NCBI RefSeq assembly: GCF_004362515.1
Contig: NZ_SNXU01000001.1
Coordinates: 3,596,001 to 3,660,000 of the forward strand
Reading direction: 5' to 3'
Source: Actinokineospora alba
GTDB lineage: Bacteria; Actinomycetota; Actinomycetes; Mycobacteriales; Pseudonocardiaceae
DNA length: 64,000 nucleotides
Shown one piece after another: positions 16,248-24,173 of the stretch (position 1 is the first letter of the stretch; every line of letters starts with the position of its first letter). Made by a program: the position numbers and the translations under genes. The notes beneath the pieces were generated by a model. The model did not search any database. It was not told where the DNA came from and was given only the letters and a program-made list of their open reading frames with translations.

Positions 16248-18293
16248 GTGCAGAGGAAAACAAAGAAGGTGCTCGCGGCCGCGGTCGCGAGCATCACCGC
16301 GTCGACCGGGGTGGTGATCGCGCTGTCGACCGGGTCGGCCACCGCCGCGGACACCGCGGTCGCCGCGGCTGACGGGACGACGCGAATCATCGTCGGCTAC
16401 AAGACTTCCGCGAACGCGGCACTGTCCGATGTGGCTGCCGCGCAGGACGCTTCCGGCCGGACCACCAACAAGGGCAAGCTCCTGCGCAGGCTGTCGACCG
16501 GGGCGGCGCTCGTCGACGTCGGCTCCGCCGACCGCGCGTCCGTCGAGTCCATCGTGCGGTCCTACCGTGACGACCCGGCCGTGGCCTACGTCGAGCCGGA
16601 CCTGATCGTGCACGCGCAGGCCGAGCCGAACGACACCGAGTACGCCAAGCAGTGGGACCTGTACGAGGCCACCGCGGGCATGAACGTCCCCGGCGCCTGG
16701 ACCCAGTCCACCGGCACCGGCGTGACCGTCGCGGTCATCGACACCGGCTACGTCGCGCACTCCGACCTCGCCGCGCAGGTCGTGCCCGGCTACGACTTCA
16801 TCTCCGACCCGAACAACGCCGTCGACGGCAACGGCCGTGACGCCGACGCCTCCGACCCGGGCGACGGCAGCATGTCCAGCCCCTGCTTCCTGCAGCCGGG
16901 ACGCAATTCCTCCTGGCACGGCACGCACGTCGCGGGCACCATCGCCGCGCAGACCAACAACGGCAAGGGCATCGCGGGCATCGCCTACAACGCCAAGATC
17001 CAGCCGATCCGCGTGCTCGGCAAGTGCGGTGGGTCCACTTCGGACATCGCCGACGCGATCACCTGGGCCTCGGGCGGGACGGTGAGCGGTGTGCCCGCGA
17101 ACCCGACCCCGGCCAAGGTCCTCAACCTGAGCCTGGGCGGACAGTCCTCCTGCTTGTCCACCTACCAGAACGCGATCAACGGCGCGGTCCAGCGCGGCAG
17201 CACCGTGGTCATCGCCGCGGGCAACTCCAACGTCGACGTCTCCGGCTTCACCCCGGCGAACTGCGACAACGTCGTCGCCGTCGCGTCGAGCAGCCGCCAG
17301 GGCAACCGGGCGTTCTACTCCAACTTCGGTGCGAAGATCGACGTGGCCGCACCCGGTGGCGAGGTCCGCAAGGAAAGCGATCCGGCAGGCAGCATCACCA
17401 CGCCGGAGAACGGCATCTGGTCCACGCTCAACGCCGGTGACCAGGGTCCGACCGCGGAGAACTACGAGCCCTACATGGGCACCAGCATGGCCGCCCCGCA
17501 CGTCGCGGGTGTCGCCGCGCTGATGGTCGCGAAGAAGTCCACCCTGACCCCCGCCGAGGTGGAATCCCTGCTCAAGGCCAACACCCGCCCGCTTCCGGGC
17601 ACCTGCACCGGCGGCTGCGGCTCGGGCCTCGTCGACACGGCGAAGACCGTGAACGCCGTCAGCGGCGGCGGGTCGACCGCGCTCTCGGTGGTCAACCCGG
17701 GCAACAAGACCGCCACGGTCGGCACGGCTATCGCGCCCGTGCAGCTGTCGGCCTCCGGCGGCACCGCGCCGTACACCTGGTCGGCCACGGGTCTGCCCGC
17801 GGGCCTGTCCGTCAACGCCTCGACCGGCGCGATCTCCGGCACCCCGACCACGGCGGGCACCTCCACGGTGACCGCCACCGCGACGGACGCGGCGGGCAAG
17901 ACCGGTTCGACGTCGTTCACCTGGACGGTCACGACCACCCCGACGGGCTGCCCGGCGCAGACCAACGGCACCGACGTGGCGATTCCGGACGCGGGCGCGG
18001 CGGTGACGAGCACCATCAACGTCACCTGCTCGGGCAACGCGTCCGCCACCTCGAAGGTGGAGGTGCACATCAAGCACACCTGGCGCGGTGACCTCGTGAT
18101 CGACCTGGTCGCCCCGGACGGCACGGCATACCGGTTGAAGAGCAACAGCAGCTCCGACAGCGCCGACAATGTCGACGCCACCTACACGGTGAACCTGTCC
18201 GGCGAGGCCCGCTCGGGCGCCTGGAAGCTCAGGGTCCGCGACGTCGAGTACTTCGACCGGGGCACGATCGACAGCTGGACGCTGACGCTGTGA
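16248..18293 (+). CDS. Secreted subtilisin-like (S8) protease with putative-Ig and P domains
   Basis: 681 residues. Signal peptide (QRKTKKVLAAAVASITAST ... ATAAD), an I9-like propeptide (RIIVGYKTSANAAL ... VAYVEPD), then an S8 domain with the triad Asp165 (VIDTGY), His224 (HGTHVAG) and Ser413 (GTSMAAPH), and oxyanion Asn in AAGNSN. Cys pairs suggest disulfides. A He_PIG Ig module and a P domain follow, nearly the same cassette as in the preceding carboxypeptidase. The start GTG 16248 is preceded by GGAAAGGA. The two exported peptidases are in tandem but separated by a long hairpin, so they may be transcribed separately. Confidence 0.92.
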   Translation: MQRKTKKVLAAAVASITASTGVVIALSTGSATAADTAVAAADGTTRIIVGYKTSANAALSDVAAAQDASGRTTNKGKLLRRLSTGAALVDVGSADRASVESIVRSYRDDPAVAYVEPDLIVHAQAEPNDTEYAKQWDLYEATAGMNVPGAWTQSTGTGVTVAVIDTGYVAHSDLAAQVVPGYDFISDPNNAVDGNGRDADASDPGDGSMSSPCFLQPGRNSSWHGTHVAGTIAAQTNNGKGIAGIAYNAKIQPIRVLGKCGGSTSDIADAITWASGGTVSGVPANPTPAKVLNLSLGGQSSCLSTYQNAINGAVQRGSTVVIAAGNSNVDVSGFTPANCDNVVAVASSSRQGNRAFYSNFGAKIDVAAPGGEVRKESDPAGSITTPENGIWSTLNAGDQGPTAENYEPYMGTSMAAPHVAGVAALMVAKKSTLTPAEVESLLKANTRPLPGTCTGGCGSGLVDTAKTVNAVSGGGSTALSVVNPGNKTATVGTAIAPVQLSASGGTAPYTWSATGLPAGLSVNASTGAISGTPTTAGTSTVTATATDAAGKTGSTSFTWTVTTTPTGCPAQTNGTDVAIPDAGAAVTSTINVTCSGNASATSKVEVHIKHTWRGDLVIDLVAPDGTAYRLKSNSSSDSADNVDATYTVNLSGEARSGAWKLRVRDVEYFDRGTIDSWTLTL

Positions 18294-18336
18294 CGTGTTC
18301 GACCTGACCTGCCAGATCTGACCTGCCAGACCTTCA

Positions 18337-18377
18337 GACGAGGACCGCTCCCAAGCTCGACGGGGGCGGTCCTCGTC
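18337..18377 (+). terminator. Terminator after the S8 protease
   Basis: GACGAGGACCGC (18337-18348) pairs with GCGGTCCTCGTC (18366-18377), followed by GCTTTCC. A short tandem repeat of TGACCTGCCAGA lies between it and the stop codon. Confidence 0.75.
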
Positions 18378-18397
18378 GCTTTCCACGCCACGGCCGG

Positions 18398-18412
18398 TTA
18401 TAGCCCACATAG
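18398..18412. promoter_or_regulatory. TATAG motif, candidate LysR operator of the phosphonoacetate hydrolase operon
   Basis: TTATAGCCCACATAG fits a T-N11-A LysR box and matches the site at 25788-25802 in layout (TATAG, three bases, then ATAG). It ends 97 bases before the hydrolase start. Confidence 0.5.
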
Positions 18413-18509
18413 GGATTTGCCAGGTTCTCGGCGGACGTGCGTGGGGCTACACATGAGCAACACAGTCAGCACTGCTCAGACCAGCCCCTCCGCGGAAGGA
18501 AGCACATCA

Positions 18510-19754
18510 ATGTCGTTCCCCAACTCGATCGAGGTCAACGGACGCGACTACCGCGCACCCGTCGCGCCGGTCGTCGTGGTGTGCATCGACGGCAGCGAGC
18601 CGGATTACCACGAGCAGGCGATCGCCCACGGGCGCATGCCGTACCTGGAGCGCCTGATCGCCTCCGGGAGCGCTCTGACCGGTGACTGCGCCATGCCGTC
18701 GTTCACCAACCCGAACAACCTGTCCATCGCCACGGGCCAACCGCCCGCTGTGCACGGAATCAGCGGCAACTTCTTCTTCGACCCGGAGCGGGGCGAAGAG
18801 GTGATGATGAACGAGCCGCGCTTCCTGCGGGTGCCGACCATCTTCGCCAAGTTCGCCGAGCTGGGTTCGTCGGTCGCCATCATCACCGCCAAGGACAAGC
18901 TGCGCAGGCTGCTCGGCAGTGGCCTGGAGCCCTCGGAGAAGGCCATCTGCTTCTCGTCGGAGAAGGCCGACCAGGTCACCGTCGCCGAGCACGGCATCGA
19001 GAACGTGCTGGAGCGGGTCGGCAAGCCGCTGGCCTCGGTCTACAGCGCCGACCTCAGCGAGTTCGTGCTCGCCGCCGGGGTGGCGGTCCTGCAGGATCAG
19101 CGGCCCGACCTGGTGTACCTGTCGCTGACCGACTACGTGCAGCACAAGTACGCCCCGGGCACCCCCGAGGCCGACGACTTCTACGCCATGATGGACGGCT
19201 ACTTCGCCCAGATCGACGTCATGGGCGCGGTCCTGGTCATCACCGCCGACCACGGCATGAACGCCAAGTCCGACTCCGAGGGCAAGGCCGGGGTGGTGTT
19301 CCTGCAGGAGCTGCTCGACGAGCGGCTGGGCAAGGACGTCTCGCGGGTCATCCTGCCCATCACCGACCCGTACACCGTCCACCATGGCGCGCTGGGGTCC
19401 TTCGCCTGCGTGCACCTGCCCGTCGACGCCGACCACGCGGCGATCGCCGCCGAGATCGCGGCGACCGACGGTGTGCAGGAAGTCCACCTGAAGACCGCCG
19501 CGGCCGAGCTGTTCGAACTGCCCGAGGACCGCATCGGCGACCTCATCGTCATCGGTGACCGCAACGTCGCACTCGGGACCACTCCCGACCGGCACGATCT
19601 GTCCCAACTGGACCGCCCGCTGCGCTCGCACGGCGGACTCACCGAGCAGAAGGTGCCTTTCCTGGTGAACCGACCGGTCACCATCCCCGAAGGCCACCGG
19701 CTGCGCAACTTCGACGCATACTGGGTCGGCCTGAACCTCACCGGAACAAGGTGA
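18510..19754 (+). CDS. phnA: Phosphonoacetate hydrolase
   Basis: 414 residues, close to the family length. It belongs to the alkaline phosphatase superfamily: metal Asp in VVVVCIDGSEPDY, nucleophile Thr in MPSFTNPNNLSIATG, the SLTDYVQHKYAPG metal segment, ADHGMN and the last His in HGALGS. The reaction splits the C-P bond of phosphonoacetate into acetate and phosphate using two zinc ions, without a signal peptide, hence in the cytoplasm. ATG 18510 has GGAAGGAAG eight bases upstream; ATG 18453 would add a tail without family character. It leads an operon with a transporter (6 bases on), an alcohol dehydrogenase and an aldehyde dehydrogenase, which supports the assignment. Confidence 0.9.
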   Translation: MSFPNSIEVNGRDYRAPVAPVVVVCIDGSEPDYHEQAIAHGRMPYLERLIASGSALTGDCAMPSFTNPNNLSIATGQPPAVHGISGNFFFDPERGEEVMMNEPRFLRVPTIFAKFAELGSSVAIITAKDKLRRLLGSGLEPSEKAICFSSEKADQVTVAEHGIENVLERVGKPLASVYSADLSEFVLAAGVAVLQDQRPDLVYLSLTDYVQHKYAPGTPEADDFYAMMDGYFAQIDVMGAVLVITADHGMNAKSDSEGKAGVVFLQELLDERLGKDVSRVILPITDPYTVHHGALGSFACVHLPVDADHAAIAAEIAATDGVQEVHLKTAAAELFELPEDRIGDLIVIGDRNVALGTTPDRHDLSQLDRPLRSHGGLTEQKVPFLVNRPVTIPEGHRLRNFDAYWVGLNLTGTR

Positions 19755-19760
19755 CCTGCC

Positions 19761-21068
19761 ATGTCCACCACAAGCGTCAGCGCGGACCACCTGCCCGCCC
19801 CAGTGTCGGAAGAGAAGTTCCGCAAGCTGCAGTGGCGCATGCTGCTGGCCGCGATGTTCTGCTACCTGTTCTTCTACACCGGACGCCAGACCTTCGGCTT
19901 CGCCATCCCGGGCATCCAGGCGGAACTGGGGATCTCGAAGGCGACCCTGGGGGCGATCAGCGGAATCCTGCTGTGGACCTACGCCGTGGGCCAGGCGGTC
20001 AACGGCAACCTGGCCGACAAGTACGGCGGCCGCCGGATCATGACCCTGGGCGCGATCCTGTCCACGATCATGAACTGGTGCACCAGCTTCGCCACCGGCC
20101 CCAAGTCGCTGGCGGTCCTCTGGGGCGGCAACGGTTTCGCCCAGGCCATGGGCTGGGCCGCGGGCGGCCGGGTCATCTCCAACTGGTGGACCCCGCACGA
20201 GCGGGGCAAGAGCTTCGGCTTCTACACCTTCGCCGCGGGTTCCGCCTCCGTCCTGGCGTTCGTGACCTCGACCCTGGTCGTGGACACCTTCGAGCTGGAC
20301 TGGCGCTGGATCTTCCGCATCCCGGTGCTGCTGATGCTCGTCGGCGGCCTGACCTTCTGGCTCACCGCCAGGGACAAGCCGTCCGACCTCAAGATCACCC
20401 CGCCGAAGAAGTTCCTCGAGGACCACGAGAAGGTCTCGGTCAAGGGTGACGGCCTGACCGCGAAGGGCGAGTCGTCGTGGGCCCGGTACAAGGCGGTCCT
20501 GCGCAGCCCGAAGATCTGGTCGACCGGCATCGCGATCGGCTTCCTCAACTCCGCCCGCTACGGCCTGCTGATCTGGGTGCCGGTGTACTTCCTCGGCTCG
20601 GACTGGAAGACCGCCGACACGGGCATCAGCCCGATCTGGATCTCGGTGGCCCTGCCGGTCGGCATGGCGGTCGGCGCGCTGACCAACGGGACCATCTCGG
20701 ACAAGCTGTTCGGGTCGCGCCGGGACCGGCCCATCGCGCTGTTCATGATCCTCGGCGCGGTGTTCGCGATGGGGATGTACCTGCTGCCGCTGAGCCCGGT
20801 CCTGGGCATCGTGGTCCTGTTCTTCACCGGGTTCTTCGTCTACGGCCCGCAGTCCTCGTTCTGGGCGCTGTGCCCGGACATCGCGGGCAAGAAGATGGCG
20901 GGCACGGCCATCGGGATCGTGAATTTCTTCTCGTACCTGTTCGCGGGCACGGCGGAGCCGATCATCGGCGCCTTCATGGACGCGACCGGCCAGACCAACA
21001 TGATTTTCCCGATCGTCGCGGTGTCCTGCGTGTGCAGCGCCCTCGCGGCCCTGACCATCCGCAGGTAA
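19761..21068 (+). CDS. MFS transporter, organophosphate/phosphonate type (OPA-like)
   Basis: 435 residues with 12 hydrophobic segments. The N-terminal RMLLAAMFCYLFFYTGRQTFGFAIPGIQAELG matches the GlpT/UhpT/PgtP style, in which the YTGRQ Arg binds the phosphate group; the loop NGNLADKYGGRRIM is the MFS motif after helix 2. Such carriers exchange phosphate esters or phosphonates for inorganic phosphate or protons. Its place just after phosphonoacetate hydrolase suggests import of a phosphonate. It starts at ATG six bases after the phnA stop with an AAGGTG site. It is intact, unlike the related gene at 12140-13457. Confidence 0.88.
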   Translation: MSTTSVSADHLPAPVSEEKFRKLQWRMLLAAMFCYLFFYTGRQTFGFAIPGIQAELGISKATLGAISGILLWTYAVGQAVNGNLADKYGGRRIMTLGAILSTIMNWCTSFATGPKSLAVLWGGNGFAQAMGWAAGGRVISNWWTPHERGKSFGFYTFAAGSASVLAFVTSTLVVDTFELDWRWIFRIPVLLMLVGGLTFWLTARDKPSDLKITPPKKFLEDHEKVSVKGDGLTAKGESSWARYKAVLRSPKIWSTGIAIGFLNSARYGLLIWVPVYFLGSDWKTADTGISPIWISVALPVGMAVGALTNGTISDKLFGSRRDRPIALFMILGAVFAMGMYLLPLSPVLGIVVLFFTGFFVYGPQSSFWALCPDIAGKKMAGTAIGIVNFFSYLFAGTAEPIIGAFMDATGQTNMIFPIVAVSCVCSALAALTIRR

Positions 21069-21077
21069 GGAGTTCCG

Positions 21078-22157
21078 ATGTCCGAAAACGCGACCGCGGT
21101 GGTCTGGCACGGCACCGAGACCGGCTTCACCCTGGAGCCCGAACGGCTGCCCGAGCCCGCCCCTGGCGAGGTGGTCGTGCGGGTCCGCATGAGCACGATC
21201 TGCGGCAGCGACCTGCACACCATCGCCGGGCACCGCTCGACCCCGGTGCCCACCGTGCTCGGTCACGAGATCGTGGGCACGGTGGTCGCCACCGGCGGCG
21301 AGGTGCCCGACCACCGCGGCGCGGTCCTGGCCCCGGGCGACCGGGTCACCTGGACGATCGGCACCTCCTGCGGGACGTGCGTGCGCTGCGCGAAGGGCGT
21401 GCCGCAGAAGTGCCTGACCGTACGCAAGTACGGGCACGAGAAGATGTCCGACCAGTGGTGGCTCAACGGCGGCTTCGCCACCCACTGCCACCTGCCCGCC
21501 GGGACCGGAGTCGTGCGGGTGCCGGAGTCGATGCCCGACGAGGTGGCCACCCCGGCGAACTGCGCGACCGCGACCGTGGTCTGCGCGGCCCACCGGGCGC
21601 GGCTCACCGCGGGCGACACCGTCGTCGTCCTCGGGTGCGGCATGCTCGGCCTGACCGCCGTGGCCTACGCCGTCGACCAGGGTGCGGCCAAGGTGATCGC
21701 CTGCGACCTCGACGAGGGCCGCAGGAAGACGGCGCTGACCTTCGGCGCCACCGCGGTGTGCGGGCCGGAGGAGTTGGCGGCGGTGGTGACCGAGGTGTCC
21801 GACGGGCTTGGCGCGGACGTGGTCATCGAGGTCACCGGCAACTCCGCCGCCGTGCGGTCGGCGTTCGACCTCATCGGCATCGACGGCCGCATCGCGCTCG
21901 TCGGCTCGGTCTCGCCCGCCCCCGAGATCAGTTTCGAGCCGAGCCAGTTCGTCAAGAATCTGTCGACCGTGGTCGGCAGCCACAACTACGGCGTGGCCGA
22001 CCTGGCCGAGGCGATCGACTTCCTCGACCGGGTGCCCGACCAGCAGGCGTTCGCCGACCTGGTCCCGACGAGCTACCCGCTCGCCGACTACGCCGACGCC
22101 ATCACCGACGCCCGGAGCCTGCGGGCTCCCCGGATCGCCATCAAGGTGGAGCAGTGA
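21078..22157 (+). CDS. Zinc-dependent alcohol dehydrogenase, phosphonate-catabolism associated (TIGR03366-like)
   Basis: 359 residues of the medium-chain dehydrogenase family. The catalytic zinc site is indicated by TICGSDLHTIAGH and LGHEIVG, the structural zinc site by CGTCVRCAKGVPQKC, and the NAD site by VVVLGCGMLGLTAVAYAVDQG with D in ACDLDEG. The QWWLNGGFATHCHLPAG stretch is typical of the subgroup found with phosphonate genes. It may oxidise a hydroxylated phosphonate such as 2-hydroxyethylphosphonate to phosphonoacetaldehyde; this is inferred. AAGGAG precedes ATG 21078, and its stop overlaps the next start by four bases (GTGA). Confidence 0.87.
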   Translation: MSENATAVVWHGTETGFTLEPERLPEPAPGEVVVRVRMSTICGSDLHTIAGHRSTPVPTVLGHEIVGTVVATGGEVPDHRGAVLAPGDRVTWTIGTSCGTCVRCAKGVPQKCLTVRKYGHEKMSDQWWLNGGFATHCHLPAGTGVVRVPESMPDEVATPANCATATVVCAAHRARLTAGDTVVVLGCGMLGLTAVAYAVDQGAAKVIACDLDEGRRKTALTFGATAVCGPEELAAVVTEVSDGLGADVVIEVTGNSAAVRSAFDLIGIDGRIALVGSVSPAPEISFEPSQFVKNLSTVVGSHNYGVADLAEAIDFLDRVPDQQAFADLVPTSYPLADYADAITDARSLRAPRIAIKVEQ

Positions 22158-23587
22158 GCAACTTCGTCAACGGACAGTGGCGGCCCGCCACGTCCGGGGA
22201 GACCCGGACGAACGTCAACCCCGGCGACCTGAGCGACATCGTCGGCGAGTTCGCCGAGTCCGGTGCCGCCGACGTCACGGCCGCCGTCGACGCCGCGCAC
22301 GCGGCCTGGCCCGCGTGGCGTGAACTCGGCCCGATCAAGCGGGCGGCGGTGCTGACCAAGGCACAGGCCGTGCTCGCCGCGCGCGGCGACGAGGTGGCCG
22401 CGGCCATCACCCGCGAGCAGGGCAAGCGGCTCGGTGAGGCCCGCGGCGAGGTAGACCGGGCGCTGGCCATCCTCGAGTTCACCGCGGGGGAGGCGCGCAG
22501 GCTCAACGGCGTCACCACCCCGGCCGAGGAGGCGCGCACGATCGCGCTGACGTTCCGCAAGCCGATCGGGGTAGTCGGGCTCGTGACGCCGTGGAACTTC
22601 CCGCTGGCGATTCCGATGTGGAAGGTCGCGCCCGCGCTGCTGGCCGGCTGCACGGCGGTGCTCAAGCCGTCGCCGTTCACGCCGCTGACCGCCCAGCTGC
22701 TGGTGGAGGTGTTCGCCGAGGCGGGCACCCCCGACGGCGTGCTCAACCTGATCCAGGGCGACCGGGAGGCGGGCGAGGCCCTGGTGGCCGACGAGCGGGT
22801 CGCGGGCATCTCCTTCACCGGTTCGCTTGCGGTCGGTCGGGCCATCCACGTCGGCGGCGCGAACCGGCTGCTGCGTACCCAGCTCGAGTTGGGCGGCAAG
22901 AACGCGCTGATCGTGCTGGACGACGCCGACCTGGACAAGGCGGTGGCGGCGATCATCCACGGCGCGTTCGGCCAGTCCGGGCAGCGGTGCAGTGCCACCA
23001 GCCGGGTCGTGGTGGACGTGCGGGTCAAGGAGGAGCTGCTGGCCAGGCTGCACGACCGAGTCTCGGCGATGCGCGTGGGCATCGGCACCGACCCCGCGGC
23101 CGACATCGGCCCCGTGGTCAACCAGGAACGCCTCGACGCGTGCCTGGCCGCGGTCGAGGGCGCGGTGGCCGTCGGCGCCAAGGTGGTCTGCGGTGGCGAA
23201 CGGGCAGTCGAGGGCCTGCCCGAGGGCTACTACGTGACCCCGACCGTCCTGCGGGATGTGCCGTGGGACAGCGAGATCGCGCAGGAGGAGGTGTTCGGGC
23301 CGGTCCTGTCCGTTGTGGACTGCGACGGGTTCGACGACGCCATGCGCATCTCGAACTCGGTGAAGTACGGCATGTCCGGAACCATCTTCACCCAGAACCC
23401 GGCGCGCATGTTCGAGGCGCTCGACCAGTTCGAGGCGGGCATGCTGCACGTCAACCGGCCCGGTGTGGGCGCGTACGCGCACCTGCCGCACATGGGCTCG
23501 AAGATGTCGCAGTACGGGGCGCCGGAGTGCTCGCCGCAGGTGTGGGACTTCTACACCGAGTGGCGCTCCGCCTGCATCACGTACTGA
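22154..23587 (+). CDS. Aldehyde dehydrogenase, probable phosphonoacetaldehyde dehydrogenase
   Basis: 477 residues, normal for NAD(P)-dependent ALDHs. Visible are the NAD-binding TPWNFPLAIPMWKVAPALLAG segment, FTGSLAVGR, the general base Glu245 in LELGGKN and the catalytic Cys279 in GQRCSATS. In the phnY-phnA route this enzyme turns phosphonoacetaldehyde into phosphonoacetate, the substrate of the hydrolase encoded upstream. Succinate-semialdehyde dehydrogenases share the same sequence features, so the substrate rests on context. GTG 22154 overlaps the stop of the alcohol dehydrogenase. A strong terminator follows. Confidence 0.85.
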   Translation: MSNFVNGQWRPATSGETRTNVNPGDLSDIVGEFAESGAADVTAAVDAAHAAWPAWRELGPIKRAAVLTKAQAVLAARGDEVAAAITREQGKRLGEARGEVDRALAILEFTAGEARRLNGVTTPAEEARTIALTFRKPIGVVGLVTPWNFPLAIPMWKVAPALLAGCTAVLKPSPFTPLTAQLLVEVFAEAGTPDGVLNLIQGDREAGEALVADERVAGISFTGSLAVGRAIHVGGANRLLRTQLELGGKNALIVLDDADLDKAVAAIIHGAFGQSGQRCSATSRVVVDVRVKEELLARLHDRVSAMRVGIGTDPAADIGPVVNQERLDACLAAVEGAVAVGAKVVCGGERAVEGLPEGYYVTPTVLRDVPWDSEIAQEEVFGPVLSVVDCDGFDDAMRISNSVKYGMSGTIFTQNPARMFEALDQFEAGMLHVNRPGVGAYAHLPHMGSKMSQYGAPECSPQVWDFYTEWRSACITY

Positions 23588-23601
23588 CCAGGTAGGGAGA
23601 A

Positions 23602-23638
23602 GGGCCCGGTTCCGCCCCCGACGGAACCGGGCCCTTTT
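23602..23638 (+). terminator. Intrinsic terminator of the phosphonoacetate operon
   Basis: GGGCCCGGTTCCG (23602-23614) pairs with CGGAACCGGGCCC (23622-23634), followed by TTTT. It lies 14 bases after the aldehyde dehydrogenase stop. Confidence 0.9.
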
Positions 23639-23644
23639 CGGCGT

Positions 23645-24100
23645 TCACGACGTGAGCGTGCGCAGGATTTCCGGCAGGTCGGGCGGCTCCACGTGCGCGT
23701 CGACGTCGGCGAGGTCGGCCACGGTGAACCACTGGGACTCCACGTACTTGCCCACCTCCCACGCCGACAACGTCACCGGGGCAGCCGCCTGGGCCTCCTC
23801 GACCCGGGCGAGGTAGAACAGCTCGACCCGGGGCGCGGGCTTGCCGAACCACGCGAAGTCCCGTCTGACCTCGACGACGGTGTCCGTGACGGCGCTGCCG
23901 GGAAGGCCGGTCTCCTCGTGGAACTCGCGGCGCGCCCCCGCCTCCGGTGACTCGCCGGGGTCAACGCCGCCGCCGGGTGGCTCCCAGTAGTCCGCTTCCG
24001 GTCCGCGCCACTTGAGCAGCAGCACCCGCCCCTGACCGTCCACACAGACCACCCGCACCGCGGACCGGCCCGGCTGCCATGGGTCTTCCACTTCGCTCAC
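23645..24100 (-). CDS. NUDIX hydrolase
   Basis: 151 residues with a complete Nudix box, GGVDPGESPEAGARREFHEE (GX5EX7REXXEE pattern), at about residues 49-68. These enzymes hydrolyse nucleoside diphosphates linked to other groups, using Mg2+. The specific substrate cannot be read from the sequence. Start GTG 24100 has GAGGAG six bases upstream; longer frames would add an unsupported N-terminus. It converges with the phosphonoacetate operon and shares its terminator region, and it is 16 bases from the hairpin ending the phosphatase gene upstream in its own direction. Confidence 0.87.
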   Translation of the reverse strand: MSEVEDPWQPGRSAVRVVCVDGQGRVLLLKWRGPEADYWEPPGGGVDPGESPEAGARREFHEETGLPGSAVTDTVVEVRRDFAWFGKPAPRVELFYLARVEEAQAAAPVTLSAWEVGKYVESQWFTVADLADVDAHVEPPDLPEILRTLTS

Positions 24101-24122
24101 ATCCACTCCTCTCGAACAGGGA

Positions 24123-24158
24123 GAGGCCCTCCACCGGCAGGGGACGGTGGAGGGCCTC
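24123..24158 (-). terminator. Terminator of the secreted phosphatase gene
   Basis: GAGGCCCTCCACC (24123-24135) pairs with GGTGGAGGGCCTC (24146-24158), 15 bases beyond the stop of the leftward gene. Confidence 0.8.
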
Positions 24159-24173
24159 AGGCTCGAGCGGCGG

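Noticed and set aside
18507..21983. Minus-strand open frame of over 1100 codons opposite phnA, the MFS and the dehydrogenase
   Set aside because: It covers several well-recognised genes on the plus strand and shows no family features or ribosome site.
22154..23587. Succinate-semialdehyde dehydrogenase
   Set aside because: The motifs would allow it, but the position in an operon with phosphonoacetate hydrolase favours phosphonoacetaldehyde.
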